Source of the DNA: Bryobacteraceae bacterium | GTDB lineage: Bacteria; Acidobacteriota; Terriglobia; Bryobacterales; Bryobacteraceae | Length of the DNA: 14,518 bases | Assembly (NCBI GenBank): GCA_025350445.1 | Contig: JANXXV010000021.1 | Coordinates: forward strand, 1-14,518 | Reading direction: 5' to 3' | Part shown: positions 7,060 through 14,518 of the stretch, one piece after another | Position numbering within the stretch: position 1 is the first letter of the stretch | How the letters are laid out: each line of letters opens with the position of its first letter | The notes under the pieces: model-generated | What the model saw: the letters and a program-made list of their open reading frames with translations, nothing else | The model's database searches: none | Told to the model about the DNA's origin: nothing | Position numbers and translations under genes: made by a program

Positions 7060-8042
7060 CCAGGCTCATACAACTTTCTCACCCCGCGCAGGGACGCCGC
7101 GTTGCGCTTGTCGACGGCAGCGATCTTCGATTGCTCACCGGCTTCACTTCCGTCTATCAGATCGCGGCCAGCGGAAAGCCGTTGATTGAAACCGCGCGCA
7201 AGGCCGTGTCGAGCGACACGCTTTCCTACGACGATATCTACGCAGGCAAATCGGACTGGAAAATTCTGCCGGCGTTCGACCATCCGGAAGAGCCCGCGCG
7301 GTGCCTGGTAAGCGGCACCGGATTGACCCACAGGGCCAGCGCGGATAACCGGCAGGCGATGCACGCGGACATCGCCACAGTGACCGATAGCATGCGCATG
7401 TATCAGTGGGGCGTGGAAGGCGGACGTCCGCCGGATGGAGAAATCGGAGTGCCTCCGGAGTGGTTCTACAAGGGGCCCGGCAGCATATTACGCGGCCATG
7501 GCGAAGCGCTCACCATCCCGCCCTACGGCGAGGACGGCGGCGAAGAACCCGAAGTGGCCGGAGCCTACATCATCGACACCGCGGGTGCACCGCGACGGGT
7601 AGGCATGGTGATGGGCAATGAGTTTTCCGATCACAAAGTGGAGAAGAAGAACTACCTCTACCTGGCGGTATCGAAACTGCGCACGTGCGCGATTGGACCG
7701 GAGATTGTTCTCGATCCCGACTTCTCAGCCGTTCCGGGCCATGTGAGTGTGGAACGCAACGGCGCGCTGCTTTGGGGGAAGGACATCGCCAGCGGCGAAG
7801 CGAAAATGTCGCACACACTCGCCAATCTGGAACATCACCATTTCAAGTTTGAGGCGCACCGCCGGCCGGGGGACGCCCACATTCATTTCTTTGGAGCCGA
7901 TGCCTTCAGTTTCGGCGCGGGCATCACGCTGGAAGAAGGCGATGTGATGGTGGTAGCCTTTCAAGGATTCGGACGCGCGCTGCGCAATCCGCTCGGCATC
8001 GATAAGGCCCCCAATTCGTTCGTGCGCGTTACAACCCTGTAA
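7056..8042 (+). CDS. AraD1/GguC family protein (fumarylacetoacetate hydrolase superfamily)
   Basis: The 328-residue protein matches the AraD1/GguC branch of the FAH superfamily, metal-dependent enzymes acting on 2-oxo acids or acylpyruvates. Characteristic blocks are the N-terminal [48 protein letters not shown] (Trp118) leading to PEWFYKGPGSILRGHG, GNEFSDHKVEKKNYLYL (Asn188-His193), and ANLEHHHFKFEAHRRPGDAH followed by HFFGADAFSFG. Members are best known beside sugar-acid and sugar-transport genes. Here the ATG overlaps the oxidoreductase stop as ATGA, which points to a role in the same catabolic operon as fumarylacetoacetase. It has no signal peptide and is probably cytoplasmic. Its TAA overlaps the convergent YeiH gene by 14 bp. 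The substrate is unknown. Confidence 0.88.
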   Translation: MTRLIQLSHPAQGRRVALVDGSDLRLLTGFTSVYQIAASGKPLIETARKAVSSDTLSYDDIYAGKSDWKILPAFDHPEEPARCLVSGTGLTHRASADNRQAMHADIATVTDSMRMYQWGVEGGRPPDGEIGVPPEWFYKGPGSILRGHGEALTIPPYGEDGGEEPEVAGAYIIDTAGAPRRVGMVMGNEFSDHKVEKKNYLYLAVSKLRTCAIGPEIVLDPDFSAVPGHVSVERNGALLWGKDIASGEAKMSHTLANLEHHHFKFEAHRRPGDAHIHFFGADAFSFGAGITLEEGDVMVVAFQGFGRALRNPLGIDKAPNSFVRVTTL

Positions 8043-9213
8043 ACTTGATCAGCGCCAGGCTGGTGAGGCACAAGATCGCCGCGGAGATCGACCCCGCCAG
8101 CAGCGCCTTGCCTCCCACCGCCGCCAGTTGGCGGATGTGAACCTCAAGCCCCATGGCGGCCATCACAAACGTCAAGACATAGTTCCCAATTTCAACCAGC
8201 GTAGCCGACATCGGAATGGTGAAGGCGCGAACGGAAAGCCACGGCGCCAAATGGAACACCAGCGCAGGAAAGAACTGCGCGGTGTTCAGCATTGCCATCG
8301 CGGTGAAGCCCCATACGAACACCGGAATTAGCCGCGAAAAATGCACCGTGACACGCTGCCGGTTAGAGCGGCGGACATAAAGAAAAATCAACGCCACGAT
8401 GAACGGCGCCAGCAGCGTCACGCGCACCAGTTTCACAAGCGTGGCCAGCGTCCCCGCCGGTTCACTGAACGCGAACCCCGCGGCGACGGCCTGCGGTACA
8501 GCGTGAATCGACGTGCCGGCCCAAATGCCAAATGCCGTGTCGCCCAGGTGCAACGCACCGCCCAGAAACGGCAGCAGAAACATCAGCACAATACCCAGCA
8601 GGTTCACCGTACCCACGGACAGCGTCACGTCTTCGTCCTCGGCGGAGATAAGCGGCGCAACGGCAATGATGGCACTGGTGCCGCAAATGGCGGTGCCCGC
8701 TCCAATCAGCAGCGCTGTGCTGCTGGTCAACCCCATCGCCCGCCCGATGTAAAACGCCGACGCCGTAGCCACGGAAATACAAAGGATTGTAATGGTAAGC
8801 GCATTGAAGCCGATGATGGCGATGTCCGTCAGATTGAGCCCCGCTCCGGCAAGTACGATCGTGATGGGCAGAAGCCGCCGCGCAATCACTTTGCATCCCA
8901 CACCCACTGCCGAAGGCAGACGGAAAACGTTCCGCACAAAGACGCCGGCTAGAACCGCGATGATGGACGCGCTGATCGGCCGCCGTATTCCGTGGTCGCT
9001 AACAATGCGAAAAGGAACCAGGGGAATATAGTGGATGGCGTAAGAAACCGCCGCGACAAGAAGAGCGGCCACCGCGCCCGAGCGCACCGAATGCGTCGCC
9101 GCCGGCTTCTTTCCATCCGCGGGCCGCGGCTCCACCGCCGGCGCTACATAGACGCCTTCCATGGAACTGAGCGAGAGATCGGTTTCGTCGCTGATACCTT
9201 GGGCACTTTCCAT
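8029..9213 (-). CDS. YeiH/UPF0324 family putative sulfate exporter
   Basis: This is a 394-residue multi-pass inner-membrane protein with about ten hydrophobic segments from roughly residue 45 to the C-terminus. The UPF0324 signatures are intact: LLPITIVLAGAGLNL, the GAGTAICGTSAI motif after LTSSTALLI, SVGTVNLLGIVLMFLLPF, and FGIWAGTSIHAVPQAVAAG. Family members are annotated as putative sulfate exporters; direct transport evidence is limited. ATG at 9213 is preferred: GAGGA lies just upstream, and the alternative TTG at 9222 would sit inside that site. The N-terminus has about 45 polar, acidic and proline-containing residues before the first helix, longer than in typical members of about 340-350 residues. 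The gene is divergent from the DUF1592 gene with 40 bp between starts. Confidence 0.93.
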   Translation of the reverse strand: MESAQGISDETDLSLSSMEGVYVAPAVEPRPADGKKPAATHSVRSGAVAALLVAAVSYAIHYIPLVPFRIVSDHGIRRPISASIIAVLAGVFVRNVFRLPSAVGVGCKVIARRLLPITIVLAGAGLNLTDIAIIGFNALTITILCISVATASAFYIGRAMGLTSSTALLIGAGTAICGTSAIIAVAPLISAEDEDVTLSVGTVNLLGIVLMFLLPFLGGALHLGDTAFGIWAGTSIHAVPQAVAAGFAFSEPAGTLATLVKLVRVTLLAPFIVALIFLYVRRSNRQRVTVHFSRLIPVFVWGFTAMAMLNTAQFFPALVFHLAPWLSVRAFTIPMSATLVEIGNYVLTFVMAAMGLEVHIRQLAAVGGKALLAGSISAAILCLTSLALIKFTGL

Positions 9214-9225
9214 ATTCCTCAAAGT

Positions 9226-9254
9226 CTGACAGAATCGAAGAACGGGCGTATATA
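9226..9254 (+). promoter_or_regulatory. sigma70-like hexamer pair running into the DUF1592 start codon
   Basis: CTGACA (9226-9231) is followed after exactly 17 bp by TATATA (9249-9254). The -10-like hexamer overlaps the A of the ATG at 9254, so transcription from it would start inside the signal-peptide codons. It is therefore either chance or a sign that the real promoter lies elsewhere. The divergent gap is too short for a well separated promoter. Confidence 0.2.
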
Positions 9255-11215
9255 TGACTCAGCGACGAATCCTCCCTCTAGCTCTCGCCCTGGCGTGCGC
9301 CACACGGTTGACGGCAGTGCAACCGGGCTACTTCACTTCCACGGTTTACCCTGCACTGCAGAAGGCGGGATGCCAAGGTTGCCACAACCCGGATGGAGTG
9401 GCCGCGGGAACGCGCCTCCACTTCCCAGACCCCGGCGCGTCCCCGGCTGCCCTGGCGAACTTCGGCCTCAGCTTGAAAGCGCTCACCGATCCGTCCGATC
9501 CAGGCAAGTCGCTCTTGTTGAACAAACCCACGCGCCGCGTAGCCCATGCCGGCGGAAAGCGCATCGCGCCCGATAGCCCGGAAGAAGCTATCCTGCGTAC
9601 ATGGGTGGAGTATCTATCGACTACAAAAGCGTCCGCAAACGCAGAAACGGAAGTGGCCGCAGTGAAGCCCGTCGGTCCGGTCCTTCGCAGGCTGACGCAC
9701 ATTCAGTACAACAATACAATCCATGACCTGCTTGGCGATGACGGCAACCTGGCCGAGCAATTCCCGCCGGAGGATTTCGTCAACGGGTTCAAGAATCAAT
9801 ATCAGTCGCAAAGCATCTCCCCGCTTCTGGCCGAAGCCTACAGCCTGGCCGCGGAAAAGCTGGCGCAGAATGCTTTCCGCGGCGGCGATACGCACGGCCT
9901 GATCCCGTGCAAGCAGACCGAGCCCGCCTGCGCTGAAAAGTTCGTGCAGTCCTTCGGGCAGAAAGCGTTCCGGCGGCCGCTTCAAAAAGACGAAGCCGAT
10001 CGATACGTGCGCCTGTTCCGGACGCAAAAGCAATTCCTGGCCGGCGCGCAAATCGTGACAGAAGCGCTGCTGCAATCCCCCGGCTTCCTGCTGCGGACGG
10101 ACGGCGCGCAGTCGAAAGCCTATGAACGGGCCAGCCGTCTATCCTATTTTCTCTGGAACACCATGCCCGACGCCGCGCTTTTCCGTAGTGCCGCGGCAGG
10201 CGAACTCGATTCACCGCAGGGCGTGGAAGCCGCCGCCCGCCGGATGCTGAAGGATCCGAAGGCGCACGCAACCATAGACGATTTCGTCTCGCAGTGGCTT
10301 CGATTCGACAGGCTGCTCAACACCATTAAGGATCGCGAGACTTTTCCGCAGTACGGTCCTGAACTCGCGCTGGCGATGACCGAAGAGGCCCGCCGCCTTG
10401 TTGCCGACCTGGTGTGGAACAACGGCGACTTCACCAAGATCTATTCGGCCGACTACGCTTTCCTGAACAGCGGGCTGGCGGATCTTTACAAGGTGAAGGC
10501 TCCTGCGGACGATTTCGGCAAAGTCATGCTGCCGCCCGAAACCGAACGGTCAGGCATTCTGGGCCAGGGGCTGTTCCTGGGCCTGACCAGCAAGCCCACG
10601 GAGACGTCGCCCACCGCCCGCGGCCTTTTCGTGCGCGAACAGTTTCTTTGCCAGGATGTGCCGCAACCGCCGCCGGGTGTGAGCACCAATCTGCCGGTGC
10701 TCACGAAAGCGAAACCGCAAACGAACCGCGAACGGTTGGCGATGCATCTCAGCAACGAAAGTTGTGCCGGTTGCCACACTTTGATCGATCCTATTGGATT
10801 CGGATTTGAGAAATTCGACGCCATTGGGCAACGCCGCGAGAAGCAGAAGCTCACCTTCCGCCCCACTAGGGAAGAAGCGAAAGATAAGGATAAAGAGCGC
10901 AAGTCCGAGACGGTTTCGCTGGCGCTGGATACGTCCGGATACGTGGCCGGTATCGGCGATTCCCAGTTCACTGAGCCGCGCACGCTGGGCAAAGTGCTGG
11001 CCGCCAATGAGCAGTGCCGGGAATGCATCGTGAAACAACTTTTCCGCTATGAATCCGGCCGCAAGGAGACGCCTGCCGACCGCCCCGTCATCCAGCAAAG
11101 TTTCGATGATTTCCGGCGCTCCGGGTTCCACTTTCAGGACCTGATGGTTTCTTTGGTAAAATTAAGCATATTTCAGCCGGTAAGGAGGGAGCCGCATGTC
11201 GTCAGTGATAACTAA
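9254..11215 (+). CDS. secreted DUF1592 domain-containing protein with two CxxCH motifs
   Basis: This is a 653-residue exported protein of the PSD family abundant in Planctomycetota, Verrucomicrobiota and Acidobacteriota; its biochemical role is unknown. Order: a signal peptide (residues 1-21, hydrophobic [10 protein letters not shown]); a cytochrome-c-like domain with Cys40-x-x-Cys43-His44; a DUF1587-like segment [18 protein letters not shown] (about 145); a DUF1595-like segment [18 protein letters not shown] (about 235); DUF1592 with [12 protein letters not shown] (about 290-415); DUF1588 with [11 protein letters not shown] and [13 protein letters not shown], which includes a second motif Cys504-x-x-Cys507-His508; and DUF1585 near the C-terminus. 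A Lys/Glu-rich insert ([13 protein letters not shown]) separates the last two. The two motifs suggest covalent haem on the outer side of the membrane. The ATG at 9254 is needed to keep the signal peptide, although no strong ribosome-binding site precedes it. It overlaps the DUF1552 gene by 20 bp. Confidence 0.93.
   Translation: MTQRRILPLALALACATRLTAVQPGYFTSTVYPALQKAGCQGCHNPDGVAAGTRLHFPDPGASPAALANFGLSLKALTDPSDPGKSLLLNKPTRRVAHAGGKRIAPDSPEEAILRTWVEYLSTTKASANAETEVAAVKPVGPVLRRLTHIQYNNTIHDLLGDDGNLAEQFPPEDFVNGFKNQYQSQSISPLLAEAYSLAAEKLAQNAFRGGDTHGLIPCKQTEPACAEKFVQSFGQKAFRRPLQKDEADRYVRLFRTQKQFLAGAQIVTEALLQSPGFLLRTDGAQSKAYERASRLSYFLWNTMPDAALFRSAAAGELDSPQGVEAAARRMLKDPKAHATIDDFVSQWLRFDRLLNTIKDRETFPQYGPELALAMTEEARRLVADLVWNNGDFTKIYSADYAFLNSGLADLYKVKAPADDFGKVMLPPETERSGILGQGLFLGLTSKPTETSPTARGLFVREQFLCQDVPQPPPGVSTNLPVLTKAKPQTNRERLAMHLSNESCAGCHTLIDPIGFGFEKFDAIGQRREKQKLTFRPTREEAKDKDKERKSETVSLALDTSGYVAGIGDSQFTEPRTLGKVLAANEQCRECIVKQLFRYESGRKETPADRPVIQQSFDDFRRSGFHFQDLMVSLVKLSIFQPVRREPHVVSDN
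11181..11189 (+). promoter_or_regulatory. strong ribosome-binding site for the DUF1552 gene
   Basis: TAAGGAGGG is a near-perfect anti-16S match located 6 nt before ATG at 11196. It lies inside the last codons of the DUF1592 gene, so the downstream partner can be initiated independently despite the 20-bp overlap. Confidence 0.8.
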
Positions 11216-12536
11216 GAACCGTGCATTGTCCCGTAGATTGTTTTTGCGCGGCGTCACCGCGTTGACGCAGGCTCCGGTCTGGATTGGGCTGCCGCCGCTT
11301 GCCGCGATGTTCAACAGCTCGGGCACGGCCTATGCGGCGGCAACATCCGGGCCAAAGTCGATCCCCAACCGCTTCGTGCTCTGGTTCAACGGCAACGGCA
11401 TCACCGAACGCTACTGGATCCCCGAGGAAACCGGCGCAAACTACACCATGACGCCGTGCCTTTCGCCCCTGGCACGGTTCCGCGACGACATTCACATCGT
11501 CACCGGCCTGGATAATCCTGCAGCCCGCCTGCCCGGCCCCGGTAACGACCATCACCGCTCGATGAGCGCCCTGATGACCGGCACGCAATTCACCGGACGA
11601 GGCGCGGGCGGCGCATCCATCGACCACGTAATCGCGGCCAGGACCAACGCCGATACTCGGTTCCGCTCGCTGCAAATTGGTGTGTCGCAAGAATCTTTTG
11701 GAGAAAGCATTCAACGCAATATGAGCTGGGCGGGGCTGGACCGCGCACTGCCTCCGGAGATGATTCCGGCCAAACTGTTCGACCGTCTTTTCGGAGCCCG
11801 CGACGCCAGTTGGATCGATCGCAAGAAGAGCGTACTGGATGCGGTGCAACAAGACACTGGCGTGCTGCGCAAGGAACTGGGGCGCGAGGATCAGACGCGC
11901 CTGGATGAACACCTGTCGTCGATTCGCGACGTGGAACGCGCCATCGCCAGCTTGCCGCCGCAGTATCACAAAGTGGACGCACCCGATTTTGATGGCGACA
12001 TGAAGGACTGGCCGCGCATTGCCAGACTGCAAAGCGAGTTACTGGTTCACGCCCTGGCCTCCGGGCAGACCCGCGTGGCTTCCTACATGCTGACCAAATG
12101 CCAAGGCTTAACGCGGTTCCCGTGGTTGGGCTACACGGCGGCTCGGCATCACGACTACACGCACCGCGACGGCAAGGCCCCGGGAGCGGACGGGCCCGAC
12201 GGCGCGCGCATCATGCGCGACATCTGCCGCTGGCATGTGGAAGAATTCGCCTGGCTGCTCGGCCGCATGAAGACCACGCCCGAAGGCGAAGGCAACCTGC
12301 TGGATCATACTTCGCTGGTCTTCGTGCATGAGCACGCCGAGGCCAACGATCATAAGAACAACGGCCTGTCGCTGATCGTTGCCGGTCACGCGGGCGGGCT
12401 CCAAACCGGCCTTCACACGCGAACCACGGGCACCACCGCTGACCTTTATCTTTCTGTAGCGAATCGCGCCATGGATGCCAGGCTCACCAGCTTCCCCAGC
12501 GCAACGCGGGAACTTAGCGGACTATTTCGCACTTAG
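11196..12536 (+). CDS. DUF1552 domain-containing protein, Tat-type export signal
   Basis: This 446-residue protein is of the DUF1552 family, nearly always encoded directly after a DUF1592 protein; the molecular function is unknown. The N-terminus [10 protein letters not shown] (Arg13-Arg14), then a hydrophobic stretch and ...TAYAAA, fits a twin-arginine signal, so export in a folded state is likely. The family core begins at [19 protein letters not shown], continues with [11 protein letters not shown] and the His-containing [16 protein letters not shown], then RYLSS-like [14 protein letters not shown], and ends with [17 protein letters not shown] and LIVAGHAGG. These segments recall the metal-binding parts of the related DUF1501/alkaline-phosphatase-like group, but I cannot assign catalysis. 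The start is fixed by the strong ribosome-binding site. The 3' end overlaps a convergent leucine-rich-repeat gene by 23 bp. Confidence 0.93.
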   Translation: MSSVITKNRALSRRLFLRGVTALTQAPVWIGLPPLAAMFNSSGTAYAAATSGPKSIPNRFVLWFNGNGITERYWIPEETGANYTMTPCLSPLARFRDDIHIVTGLDNPAARLPGPGNDHHRSMSALMTGTQFTGRGAGGASIDHVIAARTNADTRFRSLQIGVSQESFGESIQRNMSWAGLDRALPPEMIPAKLFDRLFGARDASWIDRKKSVLDAVQQDTGVLRKELGREDQTRLDEHLSSIRDVERAIASLPPQYHKVDAPDFDGDMKDWPRIARLQSELLVHALASGQTRVASYMLTKCQGLTRFPWLGYTAARHHDYTHRDGKAPGADGPDGARIMRDICRWHVEEFAWLLGRMKTTPEGEGNLLDHTSLVFVHEHAEANDHKNNGLSLIVAGHAGGLQTGLHTRTTGTTADLYLSVANRAMDARLTSFPSATRELSGLFRT

Positions 12537-13440
12537 GCAGCGCGGCGCGCAGCCGCTCCACGCCAGCATCGGTGACCTTGGTTTCTTTCAGGTCCAGCCA
12601 CCGTAGGCTCGTCACTTGCGCCAATGTGTCAATGGCGCCGTCGTCGATCTTGGTAGCTTTCCACAGAGTCAGCTTCTCCAGCTTGTCGAAGTTTTTCAGT
12701 ACCGCAAGCCCCTTCGAGGAAATGCCCGTCTGGCCCAGATCGAGAGACCGCAGTTCGGTGAGCGGAGCCAGAGTTGGCATTCCGGTGTCGGTGATTTTTG
12801 AGCTGTGAAGATTCAAGTTCCGCAGCTTGTGTAGAGTGGCAATCGACTCCAGGCCGCGGTCGGTAATCGTGGCCGCCCACATCCCGGAATCGGTCCGCTG
12901 GCTTCCGCTTAAATCCAGCGAAATCAGGTTCGGCATACGGCGCACCGCGGTGAGTCCAACGTCGGTCAGCTTGTTCCCGCCCACCGCAATGCTCTTCAGA
13001 TTCGGAATCGCCGTCAGCGCGTCGAAGCCATTGTCGGTGAACAGCGAAAAGCCCACGTCGATGTTTTCGAGCGTGGTCATGCCCGCCAAATGAACCAGGC
13101 CCGCATCGGTCACCTTCGTCCCCCGCAGATTCAGCGAACGGAGATGAGTCCATCCGCGCATCGCCGCCAGCGCGCCATCACCGATCAATTCGGCGTAGTA
13201 CAGATTCAACTCCGCAATATTCCTCAAATCCTTCAACTGCGCAAAGCCCCTGTCGGTGATTCTGGTATGCGAGAGATCCAGCGTGTTGAGTTTCGGCAGT
13301 TGCTTCAGCGAAGGCAGATCCGAGTCGGTGATCCACGATGCGCTCAGGGTCAGTCCGGTCACGTTGCCCTGTTTGTCGTGGATCGAATTCTGATCCGTAA
13401 TCAGGGCCAGGGCTGCGAATGCTGCAATCAGGTGGGGCAT
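12514..13440 (-). CDS. leucine-rich repeat protein, secreted or periplasmic
   Basis: This 308-residue protein consists almost wholly of about eleven leucine-rich repeats of roughly 24 residues with the consensus LxxLxLxxTxITDxGLxxLxxL, typical of planctomycete/acidobacterial LRR proteins. It opens with a short hydrophobic signal-like stretch ([15 protein letters not shown]), so export is likely, and ends with the cap-like [12 protein letters not shown]. One repeat ([23 protein letters not shown]) is about eight residues longer than its neighbours. No catalytic motif is visible; a ligand- or protein-binding role is inferred. ATG at 13440 follows GGGAG by five nucleotides, one base after the upstream LRR gene stops, so the two are co-transcribed. 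The repeats are similar to those of the upstream neighbour, which suggests duplication. Confidence 0.88.
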   Translation of the reverse strand: MPHLIAAFAALALITDQNSIHDKQGNVTGLTLSASWITDSDLPSLKQLPKLNTLDLSHTRITDRGFAQLKDLRNIAELNLYYAELIGDGALAAMRGWTHLRSLNLRGTKVTDAGLVHLAGMTTLENIDVGFSLFTDNGFDALTAIPNLKSIAVGGNKLTDVGLTAVRRMPNLISLDLSGSQRTDSGMWAATITDRGLESIATLHKLRNLNLHSSKITDTGMPTLAPLTELRSLDLGQTGISSKGLAVLKNFDKLEKLTLWKATKIDDGAIDTLAQVTSLRWLDLKETKVTDAGVERLRAALPKCEIVR

Positions 13441-13441
13441 A

Positions 13442-14518
13442 TCAGCTCCCTCTCCGGGTGGGTTGTGCCGAATCGCGGTCGAACACGATGTCGCACTTGG
13501 GCAAGGCCGCTTTCAACGCCTGGAACCCCTTCTCAGTCACAAGCGTGTGATACAGGTTCAAATATCGAAGCTGCCCCTGAGCGCGCAGCGTATCGATGGA
13601 CGCATCGGAGATCGTCGCGCTATCGAGCCGCAGCGAAGTGAGGGTCGCGGTAAGACCGGCCAAACCTTTCTCCGATACTTTCGTATAGTCGAGGTTCAAA
13701 GATTTCAACGCCGCCAACTTCGCCAGCGGCTTCAACCCTTCGTCGGTCACCCTGGTTCGCGCTACTTCCAGCCGTTCCAGCCCCGTCAACGGCAGCAGTG
13801 AATCCAGCCCCTTATCGGTGATGCGCGTATAGCTGAGCATCAGCTCCTTTAAAGCCGTCAGCGGTTTCAGATGCTCCATGCCCGCGTCATCGATATCTGT
13901 AGAGCTCAGGTCCAGCTTTCGCAATCCGCTGAAGCTCTTCAACACAAGAAGGCCGCCGCTGCTTATATCTGTGTAGTTTGCCTCCAGCGCTTCCAGCTTA
14001 GTGCATGCGGAAAGGCTCGCGAGGCCAGCGTCGTTCAGTCGCGATCCGGCCAGCCCGGCATGCCGCAGATTCGGAAAACCGCCGAGTTGCAGCCCCTGCA
14101 CGGGCACGTTGTTCAGCAGCAGGACTTGCAGCCCGGAAAGTTTCTGAAGACCGGCCAGCGCCGCGTCGGAGATGGTGGTGTTACTAAGATTCAGTTCCTT
14201 CAACTTGCTCAGTTTCGCAATCGCAGCCAGTCCCGCCTGGCCCAGGTCGGTCGCTTGCAGGTCCAGCTTCTCCAGCGCCGGAAGCAGCGCCAGGAACTCA
14301 AGCTGGGCATCGGTCACCGACGTCCGCGCCAGCGCCACTTCGCTATTTCCAATTACTTTGCCACCCATGCTCAGCACCCACGCAGCGGCGCCCGCGGCGT
14401 CTTTCGTCTTGGGCTTACTCTTTCGCAGAGCTGCGTCGGCTGCCTGCGCGGCCGAATCCTGGAATTCGATCAGGCACTCCGGCACCGCGGCGCGGAACGC
14501 TTCAATGCCTCCGCGGCT
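13442..14518 (-). CDS. leucine-rich repeat protein, N-terminus beyond the right edge
   Basis: The visible 358 residues are open to the window edge, so the start is not seen; the GTG at 14485 is internal. The outermost residues GIEAFRAAVPECLIEF resemble the closing cap of an LRR block (compare ALPKCEIV at the end of this protein and of its neighbour). This suggests another repeat block lies upstream. A linker rich in Ala/Lys (about 14340-14470) with AWVLSMGGKVIG leads into about eleven further LTDxGL-type repeats and the terminal ALPKCDIVFDRDS. Proteins of this kind are usually exported binding proteins, sometimes with an N-terminal cytochrome-like domain; that part cannot be checked here. The stop is one base before the next LRR gene, forming an operon. 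Confidence 0.85.
   Translation of the reverse strand, partial: SRGGIEAFRAAVPECLIEFQDSAAQAADAALRKSKPKTKDAAGAAAWVLSMGGKVIGNSEVALARTSVTDAQLEFLALLPALEKLDLQATDLGQAGLAAIAKLSKLKELNLSNTTISDAALAGLQKLSGLQVLLLNNVPVQGLQLGGFPNLRHAGLAGSRLNDAGLASLSACTKLEALEANYTDISSGGLLVLKSFSGLRKLDLSSTDIDDAGMEHLKPLTALKELMLSYTRITDKGLDSLLPLTGLERLEVARTRVTDEGLKPLAKLAALKSLNLDYTKVSEKGLAGLTATLTSLRLDSATISDASIDTLRAQGQLRYLNLYHTLVTEKGFQALKAALPKCDIVFDRDSAQPTRRGS
13446..13450 (-). promoter_or_regulatory. ribosome-binding site for the second LRR gene
   Basis: On the minus strand GGGAG, within GGAGAGGGAGC, sits 5 nt before ATG at 13440. It lies inside the final codons of the preceding LRR gene, whose TGA ends one base before the ATG. Confidence 0.6.

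Noticed and set aside
8341..8952. 203-codon plus-strand frame inside the YeiH gene
   Set aside because: It is antisense to a clear membrane-protein gene, is rich in Arg/His/Gln as expected from antisense GC-rich sequence, and matches no family.
11202..12032. 276-codon minus-strand frame inside the DUF1552 gene
   Set aside because: It is antisense to a well supported gene and its translation shows no domain or start context.
1..14518. CRISPR arrays, tRNA or rRNA genes, complete insertion sequences
   Set aside because: No regularly spaced direct repeats, cloverleaf-like segments, rRNA signatures or transposase frames were seen on reading both strands.

Overview
The window is GC-rich and dense in genes. 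The gene mix fits an environmental Acidobacteriota, probably near Bryobacterales/Solibacter. The pointers are a secreted DUF1592/DUF1552 pair, 24-residue leucine-rich-repeat proteins with 'ITDxGL' units, a long single-chain aerobic indolepyruvate:ferredoxin oxidoreductase, and FdhD with a DUF7009 partner. Verrucomicrobiota or Planctomycetota share several of these families and cannot be excluded. The assignment is inference from families; no rRNA or tRNA is present.

Left part (1-2469), a decaying formate/formamide neighbourhood. The plus strand holds a 5'-truncated acetamidase/formamidase (110-754). Convergent to it on the minus strand are an intact fdhD (1091-1930) and a small DUF7009 gene joined to it by an ATGA overlap. 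Next comes non-coding sequence with an unusual inverted array of decamers (2089-2172). Then comes a relic of the C-terminus of an FdhF/YdeP-type molybdopterin oxidoreductase (about 2209-2469), the class of enzyme FdhD serves. The maturation gene therefore survives beside the remains of what may have been its client.

Middle part (2466-8042), an aromatic/amino-acid catabolic operon on the plus strand. It contains fumarylacetoacetase (with a -1 frameshift near 3053), a 1126-residue fused indolepyruvate ferredoxin oxidoreductase, and an AraD1/GguC-family protein of the fumarylacetoacetate hydrolase superfamily. Both junctions are ATGA overlaps, so translation is probably coupled. Fumarylacetoacetase ends the homogentisate branch of Tyr/Phe breakdown. 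The oxidoreductase turns aryl-pyruvates from transamination into aryl-acyl-CoA. The AraD1-like member may hydrolyse or dehydrate a related oxo-acid.

Right part (8029-14518). A YeiH/UPF0324 putative sulfate exporter on the minus strand is divergent, with a gap of only 40 bp, from a secreted-protein pair on the plus strand. That pair is a DUF1592-type protein with two CxxCH haem motifs and a Tat-type DUF1552 protein. The window closes with two tandem minus-strand leucine-rich-repeat genes; the second continues past the right edge. All three convergent gene pairs overlap tail to tail by 14-23 bp, and no clear intrinsic terminator was seen.
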